This document shows positions 35,555-44,615 of a stretch of 64,000 nt of DNA, piece after piece. The notes under the pieces are model-generated. The model saw only the letters and a list, made by a program, of their open reading frames with translations. It was not told the DNA's origin and made no database searches. This DNA is from CAYMZZ01 sp964395095. GTDB taxonomy: Bacteria; Bacteroidota; Bacteroidia; Chitinophagales; Chitinophagaceae. Numbering within the stretch: position 1 is the stretch's first letter; every line of letters starts with the position of its first letter. Position numbers and translations under genes: made by a program. The stretch spans positions 335,925 to 399,924 of the forward strand of contig CAYMZZ010000003.1 of the NCBI GenBank assembly GCA_964395095.1, given 5' to 3'.

Positions 35555-35562
35555 TAGGTTTG
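35555..35562 (+). promoter_or_regulatory. -7 promoter box TAGGTTTG
   Basis: Exact TAnnTTTG match 30 nt before the ATG of the solute-binding lipoprotein gene. No -33 element is evident. Confidence 0.45.
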
Positions 35563-35591
35563 AATTGTAAATTTAAACGTTCAATGGCTAA

Positions 35592-37232
35592 ATGACGGTG
35601 AAAATGCGAAAATGGATGGAAGCCCTTGCGATTTTATGGCTGACCGGCTTATGGCTGGGATGTGGACATACGCAGCGGCGGGATCAAAATATCTTTCAAT
35701 ACAACGAGCATACCGGTATTGCCTCACTCGATCCGGCTTTCGCCAAGAATCAGTCGGTGATGTGGCCGGTACACCAGCTTTTCAATACCCTGGTCGAAAT
35801 AGATCAGAACCTGGATCTGGCTCCCTCGCTGGCAAGGCGCTGGGAATTGTCGGACGATAAAAAACTGTACCGCTTCTTTCTTCGCGACGATGTTTATTTT
35901 CATGACGATCCCTGTTTTGCTGAGGGGAAGGGCCGTAAACTCAGAGCAGCCGATGTGGTCTTCAGCCTGCAGCGCATCATGGATCCGGTTACGGCCAGCC
36001 CCGGCGCCTGGATATTCAACAACAAGCTCGACAGCCTGCAGCCATTTGTTGCTGTGAACGACACCATATTCGAACTTCGGCTATTGCGGCCCTATCAGCC
36101 CATCCTCGGTATTCTGTCAATGCAGTATTGCAGCATTGTTCCGCGGGAGGCGGTGCAGGCTTACGGTCGCGATTTTCGGCGGCATCCGGTGGGCACGGGC
36201 CCTTTCCGGCTGCTCGCCTGGGAGGAAGGCCAGGCCCTGGTGATGCAGCGCAACCCGCGTTATTTTGAGAAAGACAGCCTGGGGCAATCCCTGCCTTACC
36301 TCGAAGGTATCAAGATCAGCTTTTATGATAGTAAGGCCACGGAATTTCTGTTGTTTCGCCAGGGGCAGCTCGACTTTATCAACGACATTGAGTCCTCCTT
36401 CAAAGATGAAGTACTTACCAAGCAGGGAAAGCTGAGGCCCAAATGGGAGGGAAAGATTGCCCTGCAGGTGCATCCTTACCTGAATATTGAATACCTCGGA
36501 ATTCTTGTTGATAACGACAATGAGTTACTGAAGGGTTCGCCCCTGCGTATGCAAAAAGTGCGGCAGGCGATCAATTATGGGTTCGATCGTAGAAAGATGA
36601 TTCTATATTTACGAAACTCCCTGGGTACGCCCGCGGAAGCGGGTTTTGTGCCTGTTGGCTTGCCCTCATTTAACGATTCCCTGGTAAGGGGTTATTATTA
36701 TGACCCGCAACGGAGCCGTGAATTATTGAAGGAGGCGGGTTATCCGGGAGGGGAGGGCATGCCAGCCATCCGATTACAGACGATTGCCCTGTATGCGGAC
36801 ATGGCCGATTTTATCGCCAGGCAATTGAGTGATGTGGGCATCAAGGTGCAGGTAGAAACGGTACAGAAAGCCTATTTGCTGGAATTGACATCGGGATCGC
36901 AGTCGCCATTTTTCCGGGGCAGTTGGATAGCGGATTATCCCGATGCGGAGAACTATTTATCGGTATTTTATTCCCGTAATCCGGCACCACCCAATTATAC
37001 CCGTTTCCAAAACGCTGAATTCGACCGGCTCTTTGAGCAGGCGATTCGGGAAGAAAATGATTCCATTCGCTATCGGCTTTATCAGCAGGCAGATCAGTTG
37101 GTGATGGACCAGGCACCCGTAGTACCGCTTTGGTACGATAAGGCCGTAAGGCTGGTGCAGCCCGGAGTAACGGGCTTTGCGCCCAATGGGCTGAATTTAC
37201 TGGAGCTAAGGCGGGTTAGGATCAGGCCATAA
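35592..37232 (+). CDS. Peptide/oligopeptide-binding lipoprotein (SBP family 5)
   Basis: A 546-residue extracytoplasmic solute-binding protein with lipobox GLWLGC (C24). It has the family 5 signatures LAPSLARRWELSDDKKLYRFFLRDDVYFHD near the N-terminus and RHPVGTGPFRLLAWEEG in the middle, and FDRRKMILYLRN later. The family usually feeds a peptide ABC transporter, but no permease or ATPase genes are adjacent, so it may share a transporter encoded elsewhere. A second start, ATG at 35604 (MRKWMEALA), is equally plausible. Confidence 0.88.
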   Translation: MTVKMRKWMEALAILWLTGLWLGCGHTQRRDQNIFQYNEHTGIASLDPAFAKNQSVMWPVHQLFNTLVEIDQNLDLAPSLARRWELSDDKKLYRFFLRDDVYFHDDPCFAEGKGRKLRAADVVFSLQRIMDPVTASPGAWIFNNKLDSLQPFVAVNDTIFELRLLRPYQPILGILSMQYCSIVPREAVQAYGRDFRRHPVGTGPFRLLAWEEGQALVMQRNPRYFEKDSLGQSLPYLEGIKISFYDSKATEFLLFRQGQLDFINDIESSFKDEVLTKQGKLRPKWEGKIALQVHPYLNIEYLGILVDNDNELLKGSPLRMQKVRQAINYGFDRRKMILYLRNSLGTPAEAGFVPVGLPSFNDSLVRGYYYDPQRSRELLKEAGYPGGEGMPAIRLQTIALYADMADFIARQLSDVGIKVQVETVQKAYLLELTSGSQSPFFRGSWIADYPDAENYLSVFYSRNPAPPNYTRFQNAEFDRLFEQAIREENDSIRYRLYQQADQLVMDQAPVVPLWYDKAVRLVQPGVTGFAPNGLNLLELRRVRIRP

Positions 37233-37579
37233 ATCAAATACAACCGTCTTCCGGCAGGTCCGGCGCCAGTAATTGCCGGCATCTAAATCCGGGCAGGCGG
37301 CGCCGGACACCGGGTTTTTCCGTAGGGTTTACCGTATTTTCCGAAGTTTTTTTTCATCTCAAATCGATTGATCTGCACAGGATTAGAATTTTGCCGATCG
37401 CCTGAAACCCTTGCCGGGCTTGCATTATCCAAAAACCCATTCTACTTTCACATCGTCAAAGCTGGTGAAAATACGACGTTAAGATTCGATAGAACGTCTG
37501 AAAATTTTCGAAAGATTGGCAGTAATTACCAGCGAATCCATCCTATCAAGAGCCGACCCTTAATCTTAATACCGTACTT
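37233..37579. other. 347-bp intergenic region
   Basis: The left part carries an inverted repeat GTCCGGCGCC (37258-37267) / GGCGCCGGAC (37299-37308) followed by ACCGGGTTTTT, a possible terminator of the binding-protein gene. The remaining 260 bp are A+T-richer and must hold the promoter and leader of the T9SS protein gene. No consensus -7 box and no reading frame of interest were seen. Confidence 0.5.
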
Positions 37580-38863
37580 ATGAAAGCGAAACTTATCCGT
37601 GAGATGCTGTATGCATGCGTGAGCCTTTTTCTTCTTTCGCTCATGGGGTTGCAAACGCTCAGTGCCCAGGCCCCCATTTACCGATTTCAAAGTCCCACTT
37701 TAATTGAAGGTACCGACCGGCAGGTAGGCGCCAAATACCGTTTTTCCAATGTGGTAACGGGCGTTGACGCGCACGTGCGTATCGACTCCATGACCAGTGG
37801 TATTACCCTTCAAAATATTGACCGGACCGCGGATGGTTATCCCGAAGCCTTTCAACCTGAATACCGGATTTCCTCAGGAAGAAATGCCTTTATTCTATTC
37901 ACCATTCAATTTATGCAAGGCGGAACCAGCACCCCGGCAAGCCAGGCCAATGTGGACCTTAGCGGACTCGACATTGATGGTAGCACCAGCAGTGGCAGGA
38001 GCCTTTACGAAATGAACGGGGTGGATATGGGTGGAGGTGTTTGTACTTTCAACGCGACCAATAGCCATATTGTGCTGGCACAGCATGGTACCGAATACCG
38101 TGGTTGGAATATTACTGGATTTTTATTTGGGGCATTGGTAGATACTTCGGCCAACGAAGTAATGTTTACCGTAACGCATGTGAACGTGAGCTCATTCAAA
38201 TATCGGGTGGGTGCCAATAATGAGACTACTAACAACAGCACCCGCTACGCCAGCCTTTACTTCAAGCGGTTTGAGTTTCCGGACGGCGCCGTCCTTAGCG
38301 CGCCATACCTCCGCAACTTCCAGGGAGTATCAGCCGATGGTAAAACCCGCCTGCAATGGCAACTCAACGAAGCCAGCCCGGCGGCTACGGTGGCCATAGA
38401 GCGGAGCTCCACATCGGATGGCGACTATCAGACGATCGCTGAATACTGGGTGAATATGGAAGGCAATACAGCCACCGATTTCCAATATACGGATGCTGCT
38501 TACGACAACAAGTCGGTCGCCAACTGGTATCGTCTGCGCATAACGGGTGTGGATGGTAAAGTGCAATACAGCCATGTGCTGCAATTCCGTAATCAGTCGG
38601 CAAGCGATAAAAAGCAACTGGTATTGTATCCCACCGAAGTACAATCGGGGGTAAATCTCCAGTTTTATGCACAGCGATCGGAGCAGGCCAGTTTTGAAAT
38701 TTATAACCTTAGTGGCAAATTAATCTACCGTCAGGCATTAAATCTGCAGGCGGGACAGAATACTATTCGAATTAATACCCTGGACGGTATCCCACGTGGA
38801 CAGTTTGTTTCCACCTTGCGAACCTCAGAAGGAATGTATCCGGCTCGTTTTTCGAAGTTTTAG
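37580..38863 (+). CDS. Secreted protein with type IX secretion C-terminal signal
   Basis: A 427-residue protein with a signal peptide (1-30, LLSLMGLQTLSAQ). The central 220 residues are beta-rich and unassigned. Residues 245-335 (LQWQLNEASPAATVAIERSSTSDGDYQTIAEYW) look like a fibronectin-type fold common before T9SS tails. The last 80 residues (LVLYPTEVQSGVNLQF, ASFEIYNLSGKLIYRQ, IPRGQFVSTLRTSEGMYPARFSKF) form a T9SS type A sorting domain, so the protein is probably exported across the outer membrane and anchored or released. Function of the body is unknown. Confidence 0.85.
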   Translation: MKAKLIREMLYACVSLFLLSLMGLQTLSAQAPIYRFQSPTLIEGTDRQVGAKYRFSNVVTGVDAHVRIDSMTSGITLQNIDRTADGYPEAFQPEYRISSGRNAFILFTIQFMQGGTSTPASQANVDLSGLDIDGSTSSGRSLYEMNGVDMGGGVCTFNATNSHIVLAQHGTEYRGWNITGFLFGALVDTSANEVMFTVTHVNVSSFKYRVGANNETTNNSTRYASLYFKRFEFPDGAVLSAPYLRNFQGVSADGKTRLQWQLNEASPAATVAIERSSTSDGDYQTIAEYWVNMEGNTATDFQYTDAAYDNKSVANWYRLRITGVDGKVQYSHVLQFRNQSASDKKQLVLYPTEVQSGVNLQFYAQRSEQASFEIYNLSGKLIYRQALNLQAGQNTIRINTLDGIPRGQFVSTLRTSEGMYPARFSKF

Positions 38864-39090
38864 GTACAGCCACCATCCTTGCTGAGTTAGCCGAGCCCCG
38901 GCGGCCAAACCGGGGCCTATTTTGATCACCAATAGCGATTTTTATAAATGGTCCGTTTTGATCCTCAACCCTTGAAAAGAAATCCTGCCCGTGTACCCGG
39001 TGTCGTCCCACTGGCCGGCAGGTCTGTCCGCCCGGATAGTTCAATTCGATCACCTAAACGTCAACCCTCATGAATTGAATGGTACACTTA
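38864..39090. other. Intergenic region after the T9SS gene
   Basis: Contains a short G+C hairpin CCCCGG/CCGGGG (38894-38915) soon after the stop codon. A 41-codon frame from 38948 is present but has no supporting features. The region ends at the terminator 39091-39119. Confidence 0.45.
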
Positions 39091-39119
39091 AAGCCCCGCC
39101 TAAGCGGGGCTTGTTTTTT
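39091..39119 (+). terminator. Intrinsic terminator
   Basis: AAGCCCCGC (39091-39099), loop CTAA, GCGGGGCTT (39104-39112), then GTTTTTT. Lies 228 nt after the T9SS gene and before the convergent msrA. Confidence 0.9.
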
Positions 39120-39161
39120 GTGAACGGGTTGAAGTTGTGAATCTGTTGCGGATATAAAAAG

Positions 39162-39836
39162 TTATTGAGTTTTCAGTTTGTCTTTAAACACTTTTCTGAA
39201 CTTATCCAGTTTGGGACGGATCACAATGCGGCAATAAGGGTTGTTGTTCTCATTATTGGCAAAATATTCCTGGTGATAATCTTCGGCCGGGTAGAAGGTT
39301 TCAAATTTGGTTATTTCCGTAACGATGGGCTTGTCGAAAGCGCCACTTTTGTTCAGGGCTTCCTTGTATTGCTCCGCCTTTTTTCTTTGTTCCTCATTCT
39401 GATAAAAAACGCCGCTCCGGTATTGAGGTCCCACATCATTGCCCTGACGGTTGAGCGTGGTGGGGTCATGGGTTTCCCAAAATACTTCAAGTAATTCATC
39501 AAAGCTGATCTGTGCAGGGTCGTACACAATCTCCAAACATTCAGCATGCCCGGTGGTACCGGTACAAACTTCTTTATAAGTAGGGTTCACCACATGCCCA
39601 CCCGTGTAACCGGAAGTGGCGCTGACAACACCTTTCAATTCTTCAAAAATGGCTTCGGTACACCAGAAGCATCCATTGGCTAAATAAGCGGTATCGTAGT
39701 TGGCCGCTGTTGCGTTTTCCAAATTCATCTTTTTAGTAGTGATGGTCTTTTGATTGTCTGCCTGCGCACAGGCCGGCAGGGCAGCGAGGGCAAGGCATAG
39801 CCAACCAAAGGCACCGTATAAATGATTTTTATTCAT
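39162..39836 (-). CDS. msrA: Peptide methionine (S)-S-oxide reductase, exported
   Basis: Reduces methionine-S-sulfoxide in proteins. From the ATG at 39836 the product is 224 residues, with a signal peptide ending near C23 (AALPACAQ), which also fits a loose lipobox. The catalytic site is NGCFWCTE (C56, C59); GGHVVNPTYKEVCTGTTGHAE and YHQEYF are further family marks. The export signal places it in the periplasm, repairing envelope proteins. A longer frame to 39887 runs through the promoter and is rejected. Confidence 0.93.
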   Translation of the reverse strand: MNKNHLYGAFGWLCLALAALPACAQADNQKTITTKKMNLENATAANYDTAYLANGCFWCTEAIFEELKGVVSATSGYTGGHVVNPTYKEVCTGTTGHAECLEIVYDPAQISFDELLEVFWETHDPTTLNRQGNDVGPQYRSGVFYQNEEQRKKAEQYKEALNKSGAFDKPIVTEITKFETFYPAEDYHQEYFANNENNNPYCRIVIRPKLDKFRKVFKDKLKTQ

Positions 39837-39841
39837 TTTGA

Positions 39842-39849
39842 CAAAGGTA
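39842..39849 (-). promoter_or_regulatory. -7 promoter box TACCTTTG for msrA
   Basis: Exact TAnnTTTG match five bases before the msrA ATG. The transcript would start at or next to the start codon, so msrA may be leaderless. Confidence 0.55.
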
Positions 39850-40075
39850 TCCGTTAATAATGCTTTTAACCGCCGATTGTTCAGCACTCTTTCCTTCGGA
39901 AAGAGGTGGAATGTGGATAGCAGGTACGGTTCCAGGCAGGATTTGGATGCGGCAGTTGGCAGGCCAGGCGGGTTTTTAGCAAGCTTTTAAGAACTAAGTA
40001 TATCTACTTAAATGCGTGAATCTCATTGGGATATTTACGAAGTTCCTATTTGTTTATAAAAAAATTAATAAGTTT

Positions 40076-40105
40076 TTTGTGATTTTTAGAAAGTTTTATA
40101 CTTTG
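40076..40105 (+). promoter_or_regulatory. Promoter TTTG-N17-TATACTTTG for ROK gene
   Basis: TTTG at 40076-40079 and TATACTTTG at 40097-40105, one base away from TAnnTTTG, in a strongly A+T-rich stretch. The ROK ATG follows at 40155. Confidence 0.5.
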
Positions 40106-40154
40106 GGTTAAATTTTTAATAAGATTTTCATTACAGCCACCGCAAAACTGACAC

Positions 40155-41375
40155 ATGGGAAAGAAGGCATTCTATAAGGGGTTGGTGCTAAGGGAATTTT
40201 ATTTCTCCGATACCCTGTCCTGCGCCGATTTGAGTGAGCGAATTGGGAAGAGCCTTCCCCTGACGATGAAGATCCTGAATGAATTGATTGCGGATGGTTT
40301 TGTGAAGGAGTCAGGATTTGCCCCATCGAGTGGCGGGCGCAGACCGGTGATGTATTCCATTATGCCCGACACCATGTATATACTGTCGGTAGCGATGGAC
40401 CAGTTGGTGACGCGGATTTCGATGATGGATATTCATAACCGGCACGTAACGGAGATTGAGAAGTTTGAATTGCCGCTGAATAATAATCCGGCCGCTATGT
40501 CGGTACTGGCGGAGAAGATGGAGCGGGTGATTGACAAATCGGGGATTCCACGAAAAAAGATCATTGGCATAGGGATTGGCATGCCGGGCTTTATTGATGT
40601 GAAGAAAGGGATTAATTATTCCTTCAGCTTCGCCACCGGCGGCCAAAGTATTAAAGATTACCTGACGGGAAAAATGGAGTTGCCGGTATATATCGACAAC
40701 GATTCCAGTTTGATTGCCCTGGCTGAATTCAGGTTTGGGGCTGCACGCCATAAGCAGAATGCGATGGTGATCAATATTGGCTGGGGTATTGGCCTGGGAA
40801 TGATCCTGAATGGGGAGCTCTTCAGAGGACATAATGGTTTCGCGGGTGAGTTTAGCCATATGCCTATGTTCAACAACAATAAGCTTTGTGCCTGCGGCAA
40901 GACGGGTTGCCTCGAAACAGAAGCTTCTTTGCTGGTAGTGGTAGAAAAGGCGGCCGAAGGCGTGAAGAAAGGAAGGCTTTCGAACCTGGGACCTGATTTT
41001 CCCAGCGGACATTTTGAGCAGGATAGCGAAGCCGTGATAAGAGCAGCGACGCTTGGCGACAAATTCGCGATTGAACTGCTCTCGGAAGCGGGTTATAGTA
41101 TTGGAAGGGGCGTGGCCATCCTGATTCACCTGGTAAACCCGGAACTCGTGATACTAAGTGGCAGAGGCGCGTTGGCCGGAAAAGTATGGCAGGCACCGAT
41201 ACAGCAGGCGCTCAACGAACATTGTATTCCACGGCTCGCAGCGAATACCAGCATGGAAGTGTCAACCTTAGGATACGAAGCTGAACTGATCGGATCTGCT
41301 GCATTGGTAATGGACAATATGATTCGCGAAAACAGAAAGCTCGCTCATCGCGACAGTGAAAGAGTGCCCGCTTAG
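40155..41375 (+). CDS. ROK family transcriptional regulator
   Basis: A 406-residue protein with an N-terminal winged helix (residues 8-65, LSCADLSERIGKSLPLTMKILNELIADGFV, then SSGGRRPVMYSI) and a ROK sugar-kinase fold. ROK marks are GIGIGMPGFID, INIGWGIGLGMILNGELFRGHNGFAGEFSHM and the zinc motif CACGKTGCLETEAS. The fold suggests it senses a sugar or sugar phosphate, as NagC and Mlc do. It lies 85 nt upstream of a SusC/SusD pair and probably regulates it. Confidence 0.92.
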   Translation: MGKKAFYKGLVLREFYFSDTLSCADLSERIGKSLPLTMKILNELIADGFVKESGFAPSSGGRRPVMYSIMPDTMYILSVAMDQLVTRISMMDIHNRHVTEIEKFELPLNNNPAAMSVLAEKMERVIDKSGIPRKKIIGIGIGMPGFIDVKKGINYSFSFATGGQSIKDYLTGKMELPVYIDNDSSLIALAEFRFGAARHKQNAMVINIGWGIGLGMILNGELFRGHNGFAGEFSHMPMFNNNKLCACGKTGCLETEASLLVVVEKAAEGVKKGRLSNLGPDFPSGHFEQDSEAVIRAATLGDKFAIELLSEAGYSIGRGVAILIHLVNPELVILSGRGALAGKVWQAPIQQALNEHCIPRLAANTSMEVSTLGYEAELIGSAALVMDNMIRENRKLAHRDSERVPA

Positions 41376-41460
41376 CCCCATCCCCCCCTGAAAACAACAG
41401 TACAGAACCATATGAAAAACAAATAAGGCTTTTTTATCTAAACATTAAAAATCAACTGCA

Positions 41461-44400
41461 ATGAAGAGAAACGAACGATTCTTACTTGTACTGTTGATCC
41501 TGCTGCTGGGCAATACCATGCTCTTTGCGCAGGAGAGACGTACGATTACCGGCGTTGTCACGGACAACAATGGTAGTCCGGTACCATCGGCTACTGTGTC
41601 GGTACAAGGTAGCACGCAAAGTACCATTACAGACGATGCAGGCCGTTATAGCATCGTTATTGACAAGGCAAATGCTGTGCTTGTTTTTAGTTCAATTAGT
41701 TTTGGAACCAAAACGGTTACGGTCGGCAGCTCCAACACCCTGGATGTAACCATGGACGTTGCTGCAGGTGAACTCGGCGAGGTAGTGATCACTACTGCCC
41801 TTGGTATTAAGCGCCAGCAGAAATCGTTGGGTTATGCCGTACAGGAACTCAAAGGTGGTACCCTGGCCGATGCCAAGGAAACCAACCTGGCCAACGCGCT
41901 TTCCGGTAAAGTGGCCGGTTTGCAGGTGGTTCGCTCCAGCAATGGCGCGGGTGGTTCTTCGAAAATCGTTTTGCGTGGACTTAATTCCCTCACGGGTGAT
42001 AACCAACCCCTGATTGTGGTGGATGGTATTCCCATCGACAACTTCACCGGTACTACGGAAAACGGATACTGGAGCGCAGGTTTCGACCGGGGTAATGGCC
42101 TCGGCGATATCAGCGCCGACGATATCGAAAGCATGACCGTGCTGAAAGGACCTTCTGCCGCCGCCCTCTATGGCTCCCGTGCGGGTAATGGGGTTATCCT
42201 GATTACCACTAAATCTGGTCGCAAGTCGCAGGGCCTCGGTATTACTTTCTCTACAACGCAAGGTGTGGAAAGCATTTTCATCAAGCCTGAGTTGCAGAAT
42301 TCTTTTGGTCAGGGTACCGATGATATATTCGATCCCATGAGCACCCAGAGCTGGGGACCCAAAGCCGAAGGTCAAACCGTAACCAAATGGGATGGTACGC
42401 AGGGCCCTCTGAATATTCAGAATAATGTGGACAATTTCCTGCGTAATGGTACAACTCAGTCGTACAACCTTTCCTTCCAACAGCAATTCGGTTCTACCGC
42501 GGTTTATTCTTCCATCAGTCGCTGGAATGATCGCAGCATTATCCCCGGCAACAAACTGGAAAGAACAAACCTTACCTCACGCGCTACAACCCGCTTTGGC
42601 AAGAACAATCGCTGGACAACCGATGTGAAGTTTTCTTACAACAACACTTCCGGTTATAATCGTCCCATCAATGGTCGCGATGTAAGTAATGTGTATGTAT
42701 TGTACACACTGCCCCGTAGCCTTGATATCCGCGATTTCAGCGAAGCCACCAATGAGTTTGGTAATATGATCTGGTATCCTGGTTCACCAGGCTGGCAAAA
42801 CAACCCTTACTGGAATACATTGTATAACCTGAACAGGGATAGCCGTGATCGCTTTATCATGAATGGATCAGTAAAGTATAATTTCACTGATTGGCTGGAT
42901 GCAGAGGTAAAGGCAGGTGCCGATCTCTATACCACCAATACACAGCGTAAGGTATACGCAGGTAGCGCACGTGCCAACGAATATTCTGAAGGCAAGCAAA
43001 CCTTCCGCGAAACCAACTATACTGGTTTACTCACAGCCCGCAAGGATAATGTGATTGGCAAGTTTGGCGGCGTTATCACCGCAGGTGGTAACCTGATGGA
43101 GCAGAAAGCGAGCTATATCGGTATCGCCACTGGTCCGCTGGAAGTACCCAATGTATTCTCACTTACAAATGGTCAGGGTGCGCCCATCATCGGACAATCC
43201 TACATGAATAAGAAAATTAATTCAGTATTCGGTAGTGTAGGTATCAATTACGATGGTTATGTGTACCTGGATGCCACTTTCCGGAATGACTGGTCTTCTG
43301 CTTTGATCGAAGAGAACCGTTCTTATTTCTATCCATCCGTGAGCCTGGCTGTGGTGGTGACAGATATGTTGGAAAAGAATGGTGTGAACGTTCCCGGTTG
43401 GATGAATTACTTCAAACTCCGTGGTTCGCACGCTGCCGTGGGTAATGACCTGGCGCCTTACCAGTTGTACAATGGCTATGAAATTCGTAAGGACCCCCTC
43501 AACAATACCATTGCCATCCGCAATTCGCTGTTGAAAGATCCCACGGTTCGTAGTGAGCTCATCAAGTCGCTGGAGTTTGGTGCCGAAACGCGTTTCCTCC
43601 AGAATCGCATTGGTATCGACTTCACCTGGTACAAAACAAATGCTACACGTCAGTTGATTGCCATCCCCATGGACCCCATGAGTGGTTATACCAGCCAGAT
43701 GATCAATGCTGGTAATATCCAGAACAAGGGTATCGAATTGATGGTGGACGTGCGGGTATTGAACAAGCCCAATTCCCTGAACTGGAATATCACTGCCAAC
43801 TATTCGAAGAACGAGAACAAGATCATTGATATCGCGTCCGACAAGGAGGTAAACGAGTACACACTCGGTGGCTTTGATGATTTGTTTATTCGTGCGGCTA
43901 CCGGTGATTTGTATGGCGATATATATGGTACCCGTTTCCTGCGTGTAGAAGATGCCAGCAGCCCCTTCTTTGGCCAGTTGCTGCTTTCTTCCCAGGGTCT
44001 GCCTCAGCGCGACTCACGCATTGTAAGGCTGGGTAACCAGCAGGCTCGTGGTTTGCTGGGTGTTACCAATACCTTTACGTACAAAGGACTGGCACTTAGC
44101 TTCCTGATCGATGCCCGTTTTGGTGGAGAAATATTCTCTGCTTCTCATGTAGGCTTGCAGGCTGCCGGTACTGCTGCAGTAACAGCACCCGGTGGCGAGC
44201 GCAACGATTTTGTAGTGGATGGTGTGGTTCTCGATGGTGGTGGCAACCCCGTTAAGAACACGATGGCCGTAACGCAGCAGCAATACTGGCGCACCGTATC
44301 TACCCTCAACAACCTGGGTGTGGGCGAAGCTTACCTGTACGATGCCACCAATATTCGTCTGCGCAATGTGCAGTTGAGTTATAACCTGCCCCGCAGCCTG

Positions 44401-44589
44401 TTTGGCAAAACGCCCATTCAGAACGCACGCGTGGCGCTGTCCTGTAATAATGTTTGGATGCTCAAGAGCCATTTGATGGGTATTGATCCGGAATCGGTAT
44501 TTGCTACCGGCAGCAACGCGGTAGGCTTCGAAAACGGTGCCTTCCCCACGATGCGTTCATTCCTGTTTAGCTTATCACTCGGATTCTGA
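41461..44589 (+). CDS. SusC/RagA family TonB-dependent outer-membrane transporter
   Basis: A 1042-residue outer-membrane protein. Order: signal peptide (1-23, LLLGNTMLFAQ), carboxypeptidase-regulatory-like domain (about 27-105, RRTITGVVTDNNGSPVPSATV), TonB-box-like region LGEVVITTALGIKRQQK, plug domain with PLIVVDGIPIDN and SAAALYGSRAGNGVILITTKSG, then a beta barrel ending in F (MRSFLFSLSLGF). No STN signalling domain, so unlike the transporter at 56767 it should not talk to a FecR anti-sigma factor. Imports a substrate with its SusD partner; the adjacent ROK gene hints at a sugar. Confidence 0.95.
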   Translation: MKRNERFLLVLLILLLGNTMLFAQERRTITGVVTDNNGSPVPSATVSVQGSTQSTITDDAGRYSIVIDKANAVLVFSSISFGTKTVTVGSSNTLDVTMDVAAGELGEVVITTALGIKRQQKSLGYAVQELKGGTLADAKETNLANALSGKVAGLQVVRSSNGAGGSSKIVLRGLNSLTGDNQPLIVVDGIPIDNFTGTTENGYWSAGFDRGNGLGDISADDIESMTVLKGPSAAALYGSRAGNGVILITTKSGRKSQGLGITFSTTQGVESIFIKPELQNSFGQGTDDIFDPMSTQSWGPKAEGQTVTKWDGTQGPLNIQNNVDNFLRNGTTQSYNLSFQQQFGSTAVYSSISRWNDRSIIPGNKLERTNLTSRATTRFGKNNRWTTDVKFSYNNTSGYNRPINGRDVSNVYVLYTLPRSLDIRDFSEATNEFGNMIWYPGSPGWQNNPYWNTLYNLNRDSRDRFIMNGSVKYNFTDWLDAEVKAGADLYTTNTQRKVYAGSARANEYSEGKQTFRETNYTGLLTARKDNVIGKFGGVITAGGNLMEQKASYIGIATGPLEVPNVFSLTNGQGAPIIGQSYMNKKINSVFGSVGINYDGYVYLDATFRNDWSSALIEENRSYFYPSVSLAVVVTDMLEKNGVNVPGWMNYFKLRGSHAAVGNDLAPYQLYNGYEIRKDPLNNTIAIRNSLLKDPTVRSELIKSLEFGAETRFLQNRIGIDFTWYKTNATRQLIAIPMDPMSGYTSQMINAGNIQNKGIELMVDVRVLNKPNSLNWNITANYSKNENKIIDIASDKEVNEYTLGGFDDLFIRAATGDLYGDIYGTRFLRVEDASSPFFGQLLLSSQGLPQRDSRIVRLGNQQARGLLGVTNTFTYKGLALSFLIDARFGGEIFSASHVGLQAAGTAAVTAPGGERNDFVVDGVVLDGGGNPVKNTMAVTQQQYWRTVSTLNNLGVGEAYLYDATNIRLRNVQLSYNLPRSLFGKTPIQNARVALSCNNVWMLKSHLMGIDPESVFATGSNAVGFENGAFPTMRSFLFSLSLGF

Positions 44590-44615
44590 TTTAACCATTA
44601 TTCAAAACATTATAT

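Noticed and set aside
38948..39073. Small 41-codon frame after the T9SS gene
   Set aside because: Arg/Pro-rich composition without promoter, conserved motif or context; probably chance.
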